Of a DNA stretch of 64,000 bases, positions 22,500-34,325 are shown in pieces. Numbering within the stretch: the stretch's first letter is position 1; every line of letters begins with the position of its first letter. The notes below the pieces were generated by a model. That model saw only the letters and a list, made by a program, of their open reading frames with translations, ran no database searches and was not told the origin of the DNA. The stretch is from Mercurialis annua (taxonomy: Eukaryota > Streptophyta > Magnoliopsida > Malpighiales > Euphorbiaceae). Made by a program: the position numbers and the translations under genes. Location: positions 16,879,001-16,943,000 of the forward strand of contig NC_065573.1 of assembly GCF_937616625.2 (NCBI RefSeq), written 5' to 3'.

Positions 22500-25054
22500 A
22501 TGGATAAATATGTTATTAGAACACGAAAAATTGTTAATTCTTGTGATAAAGGAGATGATTTGGGTGCATTATCGGGAGAAAAAAGAAAACGTGTTAAGTT
22601 TGATTCTACTGATGTAATTGCGGACCCTGGAGAACGAATTTCGATTGATGACTATGAAATCAATATTAGAGATGAAGTGAGACGTGCGTATGTGCTTAAA
22701 GGTCCTTGTCAACCAAAGGGTCATAAATTTTTTCAGAAAACATTTGGAAATCAAAATAGAAGTTTTCAAAGCACTTGGTTTCGTGATTATGTGTGGTTGG
22801 AGTATAGTGTATCAAAAGATGCAAGATTTTGCTTATGGTGTTATTTGTTTAAACCGCCAAAACCCAAATCTCAAGGCGGTCGAGAAGTATTCACAAAAAC
22901 AGGATTCAATAATTGGAAGAATGCAAGAGCTAGCTTGGGAGAACATGTTGGAAATGTTGACAGTGACCACAATTATGCTGCGAGAAAATATGAAGCATAT
23001 AAAAACCGACGACAAAGTGTGGAGCACATATTTACTCAGCATTCTTCTCACGCAGATGTTGCTTATCGTACTCGATTGACAGCAGTATTGGGTGTTATTC
23101 GATTCTTACTCAAACAAGGATTAGCTTTTCGAGGACATGATGAGTCGAATGATTCATTGAGTAGAGGCAACTTTCTTGAGTTACTCCAAAGGGATTGTGA
23201 GCATAATGAAGAGATTGCAAAGGTGTTAAATATTAATGCTCCAGGTAATTTATAAATGTGATTTAATTAATTTACATTTAATAGTAATATAATTTAATTA
23301 TGTCTAATTATCAAATTATTTTTTCAATGTTATAGGAAACAATCAGATGACTGCTCCAAGTATTCAAAAAGAGATAGTGAATGCTTGTGCAGAAGAAGTG
23401 AGAACTACTATTATTAAGAATATTGGAGATCGTTTTTTCACACTCATGGTTGACGAATCCCGCGATAACTCTGTAAAAGAACAAATGGCTATTATGGTGA
23501 GATATGTTGATGATCATGGAGAAATCCTTGAGAGGTTTCTTTCAGTTGAGCATGTAGCAGATACTTCATCACATACTTTAAAGGAAGCTATTGACAAGTT
23601 TTTTGCCAAGTATGGACTATCAATATCTAGACTGCGGGGACAAGTATATGATGGGGCTTCAAACATGTGTGGAGAATTCAACTGTTTAAAGGCTCTCATA
23701 CTTAATGAGAATCCTTATGCTAGGTATGTTCATTGTTTTGCTCACCAGCTTCAATTGGTAGTTGTTGCAGTTGCAAAAACATTACCGATTGTGGAGAATT
23801 CATTTAGCTATTTATCCATAATTGTGAACACTGTTGGAGCTTCTTGTAAAAGAAAAGATGCACTCAGACAAAGCCAACATGATCATATTGTCACACAATT
23901 AGAAAATGGTGAAATCTCTTCGGGAAGAGGGATGCATCAAGAGACAAGTCTTGCAAGACCTGGAGACACGAGGTGGGGTTCTCATTATCATACGGTATTG
24001 CGTATATTGGCAATGTGGCCTTCAGTAATGGAAGTGCTTGGAAATGTTCATGATGATGCAATTGGTTCAAAGGATAGAGGTGCAACTTTGGGTTTGCTTG
24101 ACCGAATGGAAAATTTTGAATTCGTGTTCACCTTGCATTTGATGAAAAGAGTATTGGCAATTACAAATGGACTGTCACAAGTTTTGCAAGAGAAAAATCA
24201 AAATATTGTGAATGCTATGGACATGATACATGCCGTGAAGGTCAAGTTTCAGTCATTTAGGGAAGATGGATGGAATAATCTTTTTGATGAGGTATGCAAG
24301 TTTTGTGTTGAAAATTCTATCGACATGCCTAATTTGGAAGATAATTTGTCAATCCGTGGTCGATCAAAACGTGAAGGTCAAAGTATAACATTTCTTCACC
24401 GTTTCCGTGTGGAAATCTTTTTTGGGGTTAGTAATTTCTTGAACATATTATTTTTTTTATTATTATTACACTTTATAATTTTCCTAAGTTTAATATTTTT
24501 ATACTTTTATTAGGTTATTGTTGTGATTGTGCATTAGATGAATAGTCGTTTCTCAGAAGGAAATAATGAGTTGCTTTCTTGCATAAGCTGTCTGGATCCG
24601 AGACAATCATTTTCTAGATTTAATGCTCTGAAATTGCGCCGTTTAGCCGATTTTTATCCAGAAGATTTTTCTGCATTTGATTTGACGATGTTAAGCGATC
24701 AATTGGATATATACATATATGATGTGAGGCAAAGGGCAACTTGTGGAAATCGGACAACTTGCAAAGAAGCTGGTGGAAACAGAAAAGTACTTGATTTATC
24801 CTCTTATTTATCGATTGATAGAATTAGCATTGGTTTTACCAGTTGCAACTGCTTCAGTTGAAAGGGCATTTTCAACAATGAATATTATCAAGACTGATTT
24901 GCGTAACAAAATGGGGGATGAGTTATTGAGCGACAGTTTATCATGTTATATTGAAAAAGCAATTTTTCTGAAGATTGATAATGAGCCCATTCTTCAGCGC
25001 TTTCAAGCTATGCAGACCCAGCGAATGCAATTGCCTCGTATTGATCGAAATTAA
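22500..25054 (+). pseudogene. hAT transposase (TTF-type zinc finger, DUF4371, hAT C-terminal dimerisation domain), two lesions
   Basis: Exon 22500-23244 encodes the start (MDKYVIRTRK) and a TTF-like zinc finger ending FCLWCYLF. The intron is GT-AG and exon 23336-24426 continues in frame (INAPG/NNQMTAPSIQKEIVN). It carries the DUF4371-like catalytic core with FFTLMVDESRD, YDGASNMCGEFNC and VHCFAHQLQLVV. After a second intron (24427-24513) comes NSRFSEGNNELL. The dimerisation domain at 24743-25054 shows LVLPVATASVERAFSTMN. Two lesions were seen: TAG at 24535-24537 where a glutamate codon is expected, and a frameshift near 24735 before EIGQLAKKLVE. Otherwise it is full length, so the copy was active fairly recently. 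A second-copy source of transposase would be needed for movement now. Confidence 0.88.
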
Positions 25055-25196
25055 TGTAAGTAATATCTATTGTTTGTTTTTTATTACATATTTTTATGCA
25101 AATTAATTTATTTACTACGTGTTATTTAGCCCGGGCTGAAATGAATTTCTGGATCCGCCACTGACAGTAAATGAGACTTCTTAAATGAGGAGGCAG

Positions 25197-25838
25197 TATT
25201 ATCTTTCTCATCATCACTAATTGTTATACTCTTCAAGAGTATTAGTTATACTTAAAAAGAGGAAAATAAAGAAAGGCAGTAACAACAACCGCTCGACGCC
25301 CAAAAAAAACATTAAAGCACGATGTGAAGGGAAACAACTGTATCACATCAAAAGTGAAGTATAAATATCACCACAAGCATAAAGGACAAAAAGAAGAAAA
25401 AGAAAAACCAGACTACTTTTTCTGGTCTTGGAAGTAACTTCGGAGTCAGAGTAACGTCCAAATCCCGAGCTACCTCAAAGACCCGATAAACGGTAATATG
25501 GAAACAACCGCCATGAAGGTGACGAAGCGACAAAAAGAACATTCTGATTGCTTCCCCGAATTGGAGGTCATTTTTGTGTTTAAAAAATTGCCTTAACCCA
25601 TAAATACCTTTAAAGTCTGAAAAGCTTATAAAACAAATGGAAACAGAACATGCGACATACACTTTTCTGAGCCTTCGATGTAACTTTGGGATTTAGATAT
25701 CCGCCTAAATTCGAAGGTACATCAAAGTTTTAGACAACCTGTGGTTTTAGAACCAGTTCCGACAAACACACAAGGTTGCATCGAGAAGAAGCTAGGATAT
25801 AAATATCTAGTCGAAGCAAACTTACCGAGAGGGATTAA
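25197..25838 (+). mobile_element. Internal remnant of a short-LTR gypsy element
   Basis: Purine-rich plus-strand DNA leads into GAGAGGGATTAA and then the LTR at 25839. That is the same arrangement as 10586-11338 before the LTR at 11339. No gag or pol motif was recognised. The minus-strand open frame at 25348-25662 looks compositional. Confidence 0.5.
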
Positions 25839-26105
25839 TGATGGAACACTAACAAATCCCACACCTCTAAAGAAAAGAAGGCCACACCAAGCAGCCTATA
25901 AAAAGGTAACAATCTTATTCCACGAGTTCACTTCACGTACATTTATTACCCACTGACTTAAGGATCAGAGTGAACTCGGAGCCGAAAGCCCAAAGTTCCC
26001 TTTTAGCTACTTCCGGTATATGTCTTTCACAGAAGAGCCGATTCATTCGTAGACCACATCCAAATCCATCAGAAGTCACATCAAACTATCTCCCTGGATC
26101 CATCA
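25839..26105 (+). repeat. 3' LTR of a short-LTR gypsy element, 267 bp
   Basis: It starts TGATGGAACACTAAC and ends GGATCCATCA. A promoter-like CCTATAAAAAGG lies at about 25897-25908. ACTTAAGGATCAGAGTGAA and TCGGAGCC match the LTR at 11339-11602. Confidence 0.72.
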
Positions 26106-27372
26106 GTTTTGAATTGAAAAATATGAAATTGTGGTTTTAAATGAGTTTAAGGCCAACTTGATATTATTGATTTAAAGCTCTGTGCAATTTGATTATCGTG
26201 TTCTATAAAGAATGAAGTGAAGTGTTTTAAAAGTTATTTACGATGAAAGAGATACTGACAACCGTGCATAAAGAGCGTGCGGCCTCAACCGATGGGTTGC
26301 AAGTTATGAAAAGTGCATTTGAGAAACGAAAGTGGTTTTCGAGAAAATAATTTTTAAACGCCGAGCCGAGAGTTAACGAATTTGGCCGATGAGATGAGAA
26401 GGGAAAGAGTTTTGATAATGATTTGGATGATGAATTAAAAATGATTTTAAAATGGAAGCGTTTTTGAGATTGGAGCTAGAATCGATAATCAGCAAACTAG
26501 GTGAATATACGAGAAAGTTTAGAAATGTGGAGATACCTGTCTTACGTGATAATTGGTTTGAGTCAATATTTTTAAAACCGGACCGGAGATCGGATCTGCT
26601 TCATCGGGGGTTCACGGTTCAACCGGGTTCAACCGGGTTCAACCTGATTTTTAAATTATAATAAATATAAATTATTTAAATTGAAAATACATGTATTACA
26701 AATAAAAATTGATATAATATTTAAATTAAATTATATATTATTATTTTTATATAAAATATAATTATAAATGATAAAGTTTTAATAATATATAGAATAATTT
26801 CTCTAAATGAGAAAAAAATTAGTTTTTTATTTTAATAATAAGAATTATTAATTTAAAATTATACAATTAAAGTTTATAAATAAAAATATGACAGAATATT
26901 TAAATAAAATTAAAAATTATAAATAAAAATATGAGGAATATTTAAATAGAATCAATTACTGAACGTGTGAAATACAATTACAATTGATAAACATAGTGTA
27001 TATAGAATAATCATATTTTATGAGAAAGAAAAAATTTAAGTTTTAAAAAATATAACTTTTAATTTAACATGTCATCATATTTTTATTTTAAAATAATTTA
27101 ATATAAAAAATATAATTATAAATTATAAACAATAATATTCAAGAGTATATACAAGAATTATTTTAGTGGTAATTTCCTGAAATACATGTTTTGGTAATTT
27201 ATTTACACCTTTAACTGCCAAGTTTTGATTTTTCTTTTTTACCTTTTTTTATTTACGAAAAATACCTTTTTATTTTTTAATTTCAAAAATACCTTTTTTC
27301 GGTTTCCAATTTCGGTTTTCCGTTTTTTTGGTTTGGTCGACCGAATTGACCGAACCGACCGACCGTTTTTTT

Positions 27373-27770
27373 ATATAGTGTAAGATTAGTGTATATATAG
27401 TGTATATATAGTGTTAATTTTTATTTTTTAAAGATTTTTTTCCTGTAATTTTTTTAATAGTGTAACAGTAGTGTATATATAGTGTTTTTATGGTGTTTAT
27501 ATAGTGTAAGATTAGTGTATATATAGTGTATAAGTAGTGTATATATAGCGTATAAGTAGTGTATATAGTGTATTTATGGCATTTTGTAGTGTTCTTTGTG
27601 GTTTACACCATGAAACACTGCAAATACACCATAAACACTAAATACACCCTAAACACTGTAAATGCACCATAAATATACTAAAAAACGGCAGAAATACACT
27701 ATATATACACCAAAAATACACTAAAACATAAATATATTATAAAATTACTACAAATGCACTCTAAATCAAT
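27373..27770. repeat. GTGTATATATA minisatellite-like tract
   Basis: TAGTGTATATATAGTG variants repeat up to about 27575. They are followed by inverted-sense ACACCATAAACACTAAATAC variants, so the tract is roughly fold-back overall. Confidence 0.7.
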
Positions 27771-27959
27771 TTTTTATTTACAAAATCTGTAGTAATAAAC
27801 AAATTTATGAATAAGAGAAGACAAAATAAATAATTATATGAATAATAGGACAATTTTATAAATAAAAATTATAGATCTACAATAATTATTTACAAAATAT
27901 TTAAATCATTACAAAAACCTAAAAAATTACACAAATCTAAAAACGAGTCGAGAAATCCA

Positions 27960-28130
27960 TAGCGCGAACGGAAGAGACGAACGAATTAACGCGAACGGAA
28001 AAGACGAACGGAAAAACAACCGGAAACGACGAGAAATCCATCGGAAGTAGACGAACGGAAGCGTGACCGGAAAGACAAACGGAAAATACGAACGGAAAAG
28101 ATGAACGGAAAAGTAATTGGAGGAGATAAA
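27960..28130. repeat. GAACGGAAAAGAC minisatellite-like tract
   Basis: GAACGGAAAAGACGAACGGA and variants (CGAACGGAAGAG, GACCGGAAAGAC, GATGAACGGAAAAG) recur about ten times. On the complement this reads as repeated TTTTCCGTTC. No gene was recognised. Confidence 0.7.
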
Positions 28131-29305
28131 CTGAAAATCAAATGAAAAACAAGAAGAAAAGAAGAGAGAACTTTGAAAGAGAAGAGAGAGAAAAAAAAAG
28201 TAAAAGTTTAACCTAAAATGAGATAAGTCTTCTTTATATAGTGGGTATTTTTGGTAAATAAATTAGCTTATTAGGTAACGTAAGATAAGAGGAAAAGATG
28301 AGTTAAAATGGTGTAAATACTTACCAAAAACAGGTATTTGGAAAATAATCCCATTATTTTATATGAAAGAGATAAATATATTATTTTTTTAATTTAATAA
28401 TTATTAAATTATAAATATGATATAACATTTTATAAATAACAAATATGATAATATATTTAAATAAAAAATTATAATTTATTTTTTGTGAAATATAACTATA
28501 AATAATTAATATATAAGAATATAAAATAGTATTAGAAAGAGTGTAGTTATATTTTTTGAGTAAAAATATTTATTAATAAAAATTAAAATGTCATATGAGA
28601 GAGAATTAGTATGTGTAAGAATAATTAATGTGTGTAAGAATTTATATAAGAGAGAATAAGAGGCATGTGGGAGAGAGAAAATAAAGACACATGGTAGGGA
28701 TCACAAAATGCTTTTTCTGTCAAAAAAGTATCTTTTTGACCATTTTTTGGAAAACCGGATTTGGCCGGTTTTTATGCTAAACCCGATTTTCCCGGTTAAA
28801 TTCGGTTTTTGACCAGTTTTTAATCATTCTGATTTTAACAAGAAACCGGACCGGACACAGAGCCGGTTTCCGGTTAACCCGGTCTGAACGGCCGGTCCGA
28901 TCCGGTTTTCAAAACATTGGTTTGAGTCTAAAGATTAACTCTAGAATTAGGATTGGTAATCCCGTAATATTGATTATGTATATTAATATATGAATGGTGA
29001 ATAGATCTGAAGAGTACTAGAGTTTTAGAATTAGAGGTAATAGAATAAGCCGACGAGATAAAGCAACCACTACGAGTTTATGTTATGCTTCTAAATATAG
29101 CGCAAAGCACATTTACTTTTTTATATAAAAAATATTTTGCGATAGTATCCATATATATGGGTTTTGAACTTTTTTTTAATACCGATATGGATTCAATGGA
29201 ACAAGTTACCAATTGAGTGTCAATAGAATTGTGTCTGCACGGTGTTGATTGAGTTTAAGTGTGTAAGTGTATCATAGGAAAGAAAACGATAAAGAACGCA
29301 AGGTA

Positions 29306-29560
29306 AGAGTCAACGTGGTGAGCCACATTCTATCTGTACCGTACCTAAGAAATGATAGATATGGGTCAACGTGGTGAGGCACATTCTCTTAGGACCATAT
29401 CATGGGAGTCAACGCGGTGAGCTACATTCTCTCGGAACTCACGAAAGAAAATGAGGAGTAATAAATGGTTGATGGTTAACTATATTCTCTCGGTACCACA
29501 ACCATTAGTCGTTAGTTAACACGGTGAGCAACATTATCTCGGGACCACGACTCAAGAAAG
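29306..29560 (+). repeat. Imperfect tandem repeats GTCAACGYGGTGAG in LTR remnant
   Basis: Five units of the form GTCAACG(T/C)GGTGAGC(C/T)ACATTCTCT, each followed by CGGNACCA-like words, occur with variable spacers. Related units GTTAACTCGG.TGAACTATC.CGGGAC occur at 7215-7410 in the other truncated LTR. Confidence 0.65.
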
Positions 29561-30276
29561 AATACGATTAACAATGAGTATATGGTAAAGAGTACGAGTC
29601 TACGGATTGATGATTAGAGTTTCATCCGGTTCCTAATTGGTTAAAATTTATCGAATGTTTTACGTTGGTTTTCAGTTGTACTCATTGTTAATTTACAATA
29701 ATATGAACTCATCAGTTTTATATTGACCTTCATAATTTTCATTTTGCAGGAAAGAGTTGATGATATTAAAGCATACTTCTGAATGTTTTATTCCTTAGAA
29801 ACTTTTTGTACAAGAGTATGTAAAAAATGTTTTAAACTCTAGTGTTTAGCAATAGCCTAGTGTAGAGTTATTATATGTAAGAATGTAATCATATATGTAC
29901 TCTAATGTTGTAATTAAATAAAATGAATGTTAAATGAAAGACTGCATAGGATACGAAACAGAAGGTGTAAAGTGAATTTAAGTCTCTCAATAATAGTGAG
30001 AGCTCATGTGCACACGCGATAAATGGAAAGTAAAGAGAAGTTTTTAGGAACTATCACTGTCATTTCCAAGCACTATCTCGGAAAAATCGTGTCATGACAG
30101 GAGATTTCATATAACACGAGAGAGATAATCTTCAATCTATTTCTTACAGACCAAAAGTTTTTTAAAAGTTCAAAATAATTTGTACATATATAGCATATTC
30201 AATAAACAATTAAATTTAAACTATTTCATTAAACAATTATATTATAATTATAATTATATATTTATAGAAGGATTAT

Positions 30277-30878
30277 TGATGGATACCGAATCCTACTCTA
30301 CTTATAATGGAGCCGAGTCGCAGGAGATCTATTCTCAGACGACACCAGACTCCCGCCCAAAGAGCCGAACCAAGATAAACCAGAGGCCGAATCCACCGGA
30401 TCCGCCTTGACTGGAATACATCATTCGACATCATAAAGACCGAATCCCTGAGGACTCGGACAAAGCACTTCGACCCCGGGATTCAGATAAGATCACCAAG
30501 ATCTACGCATATTCGGAGTATCTGTCCTATTTGGATACAAATTCCAACTAGGAAGATAGCCTCCAACTTAGGAAGACGAGACTATTTAGGAATACCTTCC
30601 TAAATAGGACTCCTGTCTGAATAAGGAAAGACACTCCTAATCAAGGTCAAACCCTACTAAATAGGAATCACTCTCCTATTCCATATCTACAAGGTATACA
30701 TTCAACTATTATCAAAGGAGCTTGAGGTATGCCTAAACACACAACTGATAACAAATACAATTATTCTCCCTTAAGCCTAAACTGACTTAAGCATCGGAGA
30801 GCTAATCGGACAAACCGTCCGATTATCCATCTACACTGTTTTGCAGGATTAACGCCGTCGAGATGTCGGAATCCATCA
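30277..30878 (+). repeat. 5' LTR, 602 bp
   Basis: It begins TGATGGATACCG and ends GAATCCATCA. By eye it differs from the 3' LTR at about 17-18 sites plus one 1-bp gap (about 97% identical), so insertion is fairly young. The promoter word is TATCAAAG at 30710-30717, where the 3' LTR has TATAAAAG. Confidence 0.93.
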
Positions 30879-30880
30879 AT

Positions 30881-30898
30881 TGGCGCCCTCTGTGGGAA
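30881..30898 (+). other. Primer-binding site
   Basis: TGGCGCCCTCTGTGGGAA lies 2 bp inside the 5' LTR. A TGGCGCC start is typical of Tat/Athila-type gypsy elements, where a tRNA 3' end primes reverse transcription. The exact tRNA was not determined. Confidence 0.75.
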
Positions 30899-33059
30899 AA
30901 GCTTAACAAACTTAAACTAGAAGGAGCTTTTTTGAACTCAAAATAAATTCTCATTGAAGGATGGTATCCGACGGGACTAATCCAAAAACAACAACAAATG
31001 TATCTAGCGAATCTACAAAATCAAAAGATCAGGTCATATAATGAAACAAGCAGATCATATTATGTTGATGGTGGAAAAAGAAATAAATGGAAGCAGGTCA
31101 TATTAATGGTTAAAAAAGGAAAAGGTTGAGCATTAAGAAAAAAGGAAGCAATTGTTAAAATGGTGGCTGAATGAGCAGGTAATATTATTATGAACTATTG
31201 GTGGGAAAATTGAAGTAAGGATAAGATGAAGAATAAACTAACAGGTCACATGATGGCCAAATAAAAGAAGAGAAGAATGGCAGTGTAATTCGACCGTGAT
31301 TAAGGAATTTTGGATGGCCACTCAATTTATTAAAGCACATCAAATTATTGGACTATACAAAATCTCATTATAGACGCTTATATCTCGAATTTAGGAGGTA
31401 ACTATTTAGCAGAGAATAGAACTTACTTCAAAAACAATGTTGCATCTCGGTGGAGGATATTCTGAAATCATCAAGACCACGCTTGAGATTGTCAAATCAG
31501 AAATACTATATCAAATGTCAACAAAATACCAATCACGATAAGTCTTTCTTTCTGCAATCCTATTTATTTACTTATCGGTTATTTATTTGATTTCAAAATC
31601 AAAAAGAAAATAAACTAGTATTTTAGTTTAAATTTCACTTTTATATGACTTCAAGTATATTATGCATTTAATTTAACATTCAATAAATATATTATATGCT
31701 AAGATATTTTTCTGGCTAGAATATATATATAAATATATATATAAATATAAAAGGTCAAATATGGCTTAATTAAGAAGAGACTCGGCCTAATAAGGTTAGG
31801 TCAAAAATAAGAAATCAAAATGAACACCAAGAAATTCAAAAGGAAAAAATCACAAAAATCAGGCGAACAACGCCTGAGAGGCAAAAAGCGAAGTAGCCTG
31901 AGAGGCGAAGCCTGAGAGTCAAACCAAAGGCGAAAGAAACATATTGTTGAAGAGAAAGTTCCGATCAAGAGCAAAGGAGGAGAAAATTTAAGATCAAGAA
32001 ATTAGAGGAAAAATAAAGAAGAAGGGCGTAATACCCCTAGGAACAACGAAGCAAACGAGGAAACGAGCGAAGGAATGAAGGAAGGAACGAGCAACGGAAC
32101 GAGCAAAGGAACAAAGCAAGGAATGAAAGGAGAAACAACGAGCCACAGAACCCAGAAAATCAAGAACCAAGAGGAGACGAATCGGAAGAGGAGCATCCAA
32201 GAGAAAATCCTAGAAACAAAGGAAATCAGGAAAAGACCCGAAGCGGGCTTAACTCTAAAAGAGACTGAAGAGAAAAGGAAAAGAAGGGCTCGCCACTATC
32301 AACCGAAATAAAAGAAGAAATTAAAAGGAACGTCAAGAAAAATAAAAGGAAAAAATAGCGAAAACCAGACGAGCAAAGCCCAAAAGGCGAAAAGCGAAGC
32401 GGCCCAAGAGGCAATGAGAGAGATGGTTCGAAAGACAAACCAAAGGAGAAACAAACATATTGATGAAGAGGGAGTTCCAATCAGGAGCGAAAGAGGAGAA
32501 AAAATAGCAAAAATTGCAACGTCAAGAAACCTCCGCCAAGAAAAATAAAGACAAACAAGACCTAATCAAGAAAGCAAGAGAAGTAAAAAACATACAGGTT
32601 ATAGAAAGAGAAGAAAAAACCAGAAATTAATAGAGGAAACACCATTGAAAAATAAAAAAGAAGGGTGTAATACCCTAAAAACAACGAAGCAAACGAGACA
32701 ATCACAAAGATACCATCCGAAGCGGTAAAAACTAAAACAAAACCATGAGCGGACCAAATTCAAGAAGAGAAAAATAAAAAAAGCAAAAGACAGGAAAGAG
32801 CAAAAGTAGAAAGAGCCTCACAGAGTCAATCCAAAAAGAAAAATTAGGAAGACAAAGGCGAATCCTCTGAATTTGCACATCGGAGTAAAACCACATATAT
32901 AGTGGAAGAAGTTATGGAAGAAAATATAGTCAAAACACTAAAAAACATCAAAACTGAAGAACTCGACCTGGAGGACGTGAAACTGAAGTGCTCACCCCTA
33001 TCAACGCAACAAAAGGAATAACAAAAATGGCCCAAGAGGCGAAAAACGAAGACATGATC

Positions 33060-33115
33060 TAAAAAATGGGCATAAATACCCTTTGAGATCGGTGTATTTA
33101 TGGGGGAGCTTGAAG
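33060..33115 (+). repeat. Conserved hairpin-forming motif, copy 1
   Basis: CATAAATACC and GGTGTATTTATG form an inverted repeat around CTTTGAGATC, followed by GGGGGAGCTTGAAGG. The same arrangement recurs at 34705-34764. Confidence 0.55.
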
Positions 33116-33721
33116 GAAGAGATACAAATTCCACGAAGAATACGATCAAGAAAAGAAAAAAAAAACAATTAGCGAGCGGAAGCAAATAACTCAGATCTAA
33201 TAATTATAAAAACAAGAAAAAAATCCAGAAAAGGGAAATAAAGCGAGAGATTGTGGCAACATAACTCCTACAAGGAGTAAAAGAATATAGAAAGCATAAC
33301 AAAAATCGGTGGCAAGAAAAGAAAAAATAAATATAAAGGCCGAAAGAAGAGAAGAAACACGAAATCAAATGAATTTTACCCAGAACAATAATGAAGACGG
33401 AGAAAGAAATCAATAAAAAGCACCACTTGAGATAATGGATAACGAAGCGATGTAAAAATGAAGGAAAAGACCTCGGGCAAAATGAATGAATAAACCAAGA
33501 AGGCTCCGCCAAAAAAGAACAAGTCAAGGCTTAACCAAGAAGAGACTTGCCTTAATAAGACTCTGTCAAAAAGAATAAACCAAGAAAACAACAAAAAAGA
33601 AAATAAAACTTGACAAAGATGACTCATCCAAAGAAGACTCATCCAAAGGAAAACCTCAAGAGGGACAAAGAAGATAGGTTCGTATGAACCTCGAAGAAAA
33701 CCCCAAGAGGGAAAGAACATA

Positions 33722-33930
33722 TAGATTCGGCCGAATCCTAAAGAGATGGATTCGGCCGAATCCTAAAGAGATAGATTCGGCCGAATCCTAAAGAGATAGA
33801 CTCGGCCGAATCCTGAAGAAAACCTCAAGAGGGAAAGAAGAGATGGGTCTGTCCGAATTCTAAAGAAAACCTCAAGAGGGAAAGAAGAGATAGATCTGTC
33901 CGAATTCTGAAGAAAACCCCAAGAGGGAAA
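33722..33930 (+). repeat. Tandem repeats GATTCGGCCGAATCC and AAAACCTCAAGAGGGAAAGA
   Basis: Four units of about 26 bp (GATTCGGCCGAATCCTAAAG, then AGATA) are followed by longer units built from GAAAACC(T/C)CAAGAGGGAAAG plus (G/C)TCCGAATTCT. TTCGGCCGAA is itself palindromic. Confidence 0.8.
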
Positions 33931-33956
33931 GAATGAAGAATGAAGTAGAAGTCAAA

Positions 33957-34100
33957 TGGCCCATCATCAAGTATAGAATTTTGTCATACCCGATGGTTCC
34001 AATCGCCCGTTGTCAAGTATAGACTTTTTGTCATACCCGACGGTGACAATCGCCCATTGTCAAGTATATATGTTTGTCATACCCAATGGTGCGAACTATC
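33957..34100 (+). repeat. Tandem repeat, three units of about 50 bp
   Basis: Each unit reads CCC(A/G)T(C/T)(A/G)TCAAGTATA, then TTTTGTCATACCC(G/A), then ATGGTT- or ACGGTG-like sequence with CAATCG. The units differ at a few positions only. Confidence 0.8.
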
Positions 34101-34148
34101 TTTAATTCATACAACGCAGCAAAGCAGAAAGGAATCAGAATAAATAAA

Positions 34149-34325
34149 GGAGAAACGCCAAAAAACCAGAGTATAAATTTACTCTAAAATAAAGGCGAAA
34201 CGGCCAAAAAACCAGAGTATAGATTTACTCTAAAATAAAGGCGAAACGTCCAAAAACCAGAGTATAGATTTACTCTAAAAATAAAAGCAAAACGCCAAAA
34301 ACAGAGTTTAGATTAACTCTAAAGG
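34149..34325 (+). repeat. Tandem repeat, four units of about 46 bp
   Basis: Units read GGCGAAACG(C/G)CCAAAAAACC, AGAGTATAGATTTACTCTAA, then AATAAA. AGAGTATAGATTTACTCT is a short inverted repeat within each unit. The fourth unit is diverged. Confidence 0.8.

Larger units (their letters stand above)
21646..25163 (+). mobile_element. hAT transposon, 3518 bp, TSD ACAGTAAA
   Basis: The left terminus CAGGGGAGGATCTAG and the complement of the right terminus CAGTGGCGGATCCAG are inverted repeats with three differences. The 8-bp duplication ACAGTAAA is perfect (21638-21645, 25164-25171). It carries one transposase gene of the TTF zinc-finger / ZMYM1-like hAT group. A long palindrome lies at 21826-21857 in the subterminal region. 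Confidence 0.93.
21412..25196. mobile_element. Stowaway-like MITE split by a hAT element, TSD TA
   Basis: The left end CTACTTCATCCGTTCCG after TA (21410-21411) pairs with the right end complement CTGCCTCCTCATTTAAG before TA (25197-25198). Inner words match inverted as well (TTAAGAAGT against ACTTCTTAA). The hAT element at 21646-25163 with its TSD lies inside. Without it the MITE would be about 260 bp. Confidence 0.65.
27166..28352. mobile_element. Nested MULE, 1187 bp, TSD ATTATTTTA
   Basis: The left arm has ATTTCCTGAAATACATGTTT and GGTAATTTATTTACACC. The complement of the right arm has ATTTTCCAAATACCTGTTTT and GGTAAGTATTTACACC. The 9-bp TSD is perfect (27157-27165, 28353-28361). It holds two minisatellite-like stretches (27373-27770, 27960-28130) and no transposase. 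Confidence 0.8.
26565..28918. mobile_element. MULE-like non-autonomous element, 2354 bp, TSD GGTTTGAGTC
   Basis: The left end AATATTTTTAAAACCGGACC and the complement of the right end AATGTTTTGAAAACCGGATC are inverted. A perfect 10-bp duplication GGTTTGAGTC lies at 26555-26564 and 28919-28928. The subterminal region repeats GGTTCAACCGGGTTCAACC. The core is extremely AT-rich with no coding potential, and it holds another MULE at 27166-28352. A 10-bp TSD suggests MULE over hAT (8 bp). Confidence 0.75.
26106..30099 (+). mobile_element. Long gypsy LTR remnant split by nested MULE-like elements
   Basis: Two outer pieces, 26106-26564 and 28929-30099, appear to be one LTR of the 2.6-kb group. The right piece contains TTACCAATTGAGTGTCAATA (29209-29228), the counterpart of 7126-7145 and 39495-39515. 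It also has repeats of GTCAACGYGGTGAG, a TTTTGCAGG motif, and an end CTATCTCGG..GTGTCATGACA at 30099. No TG start or TSD was identified. Confidence 0.5.
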
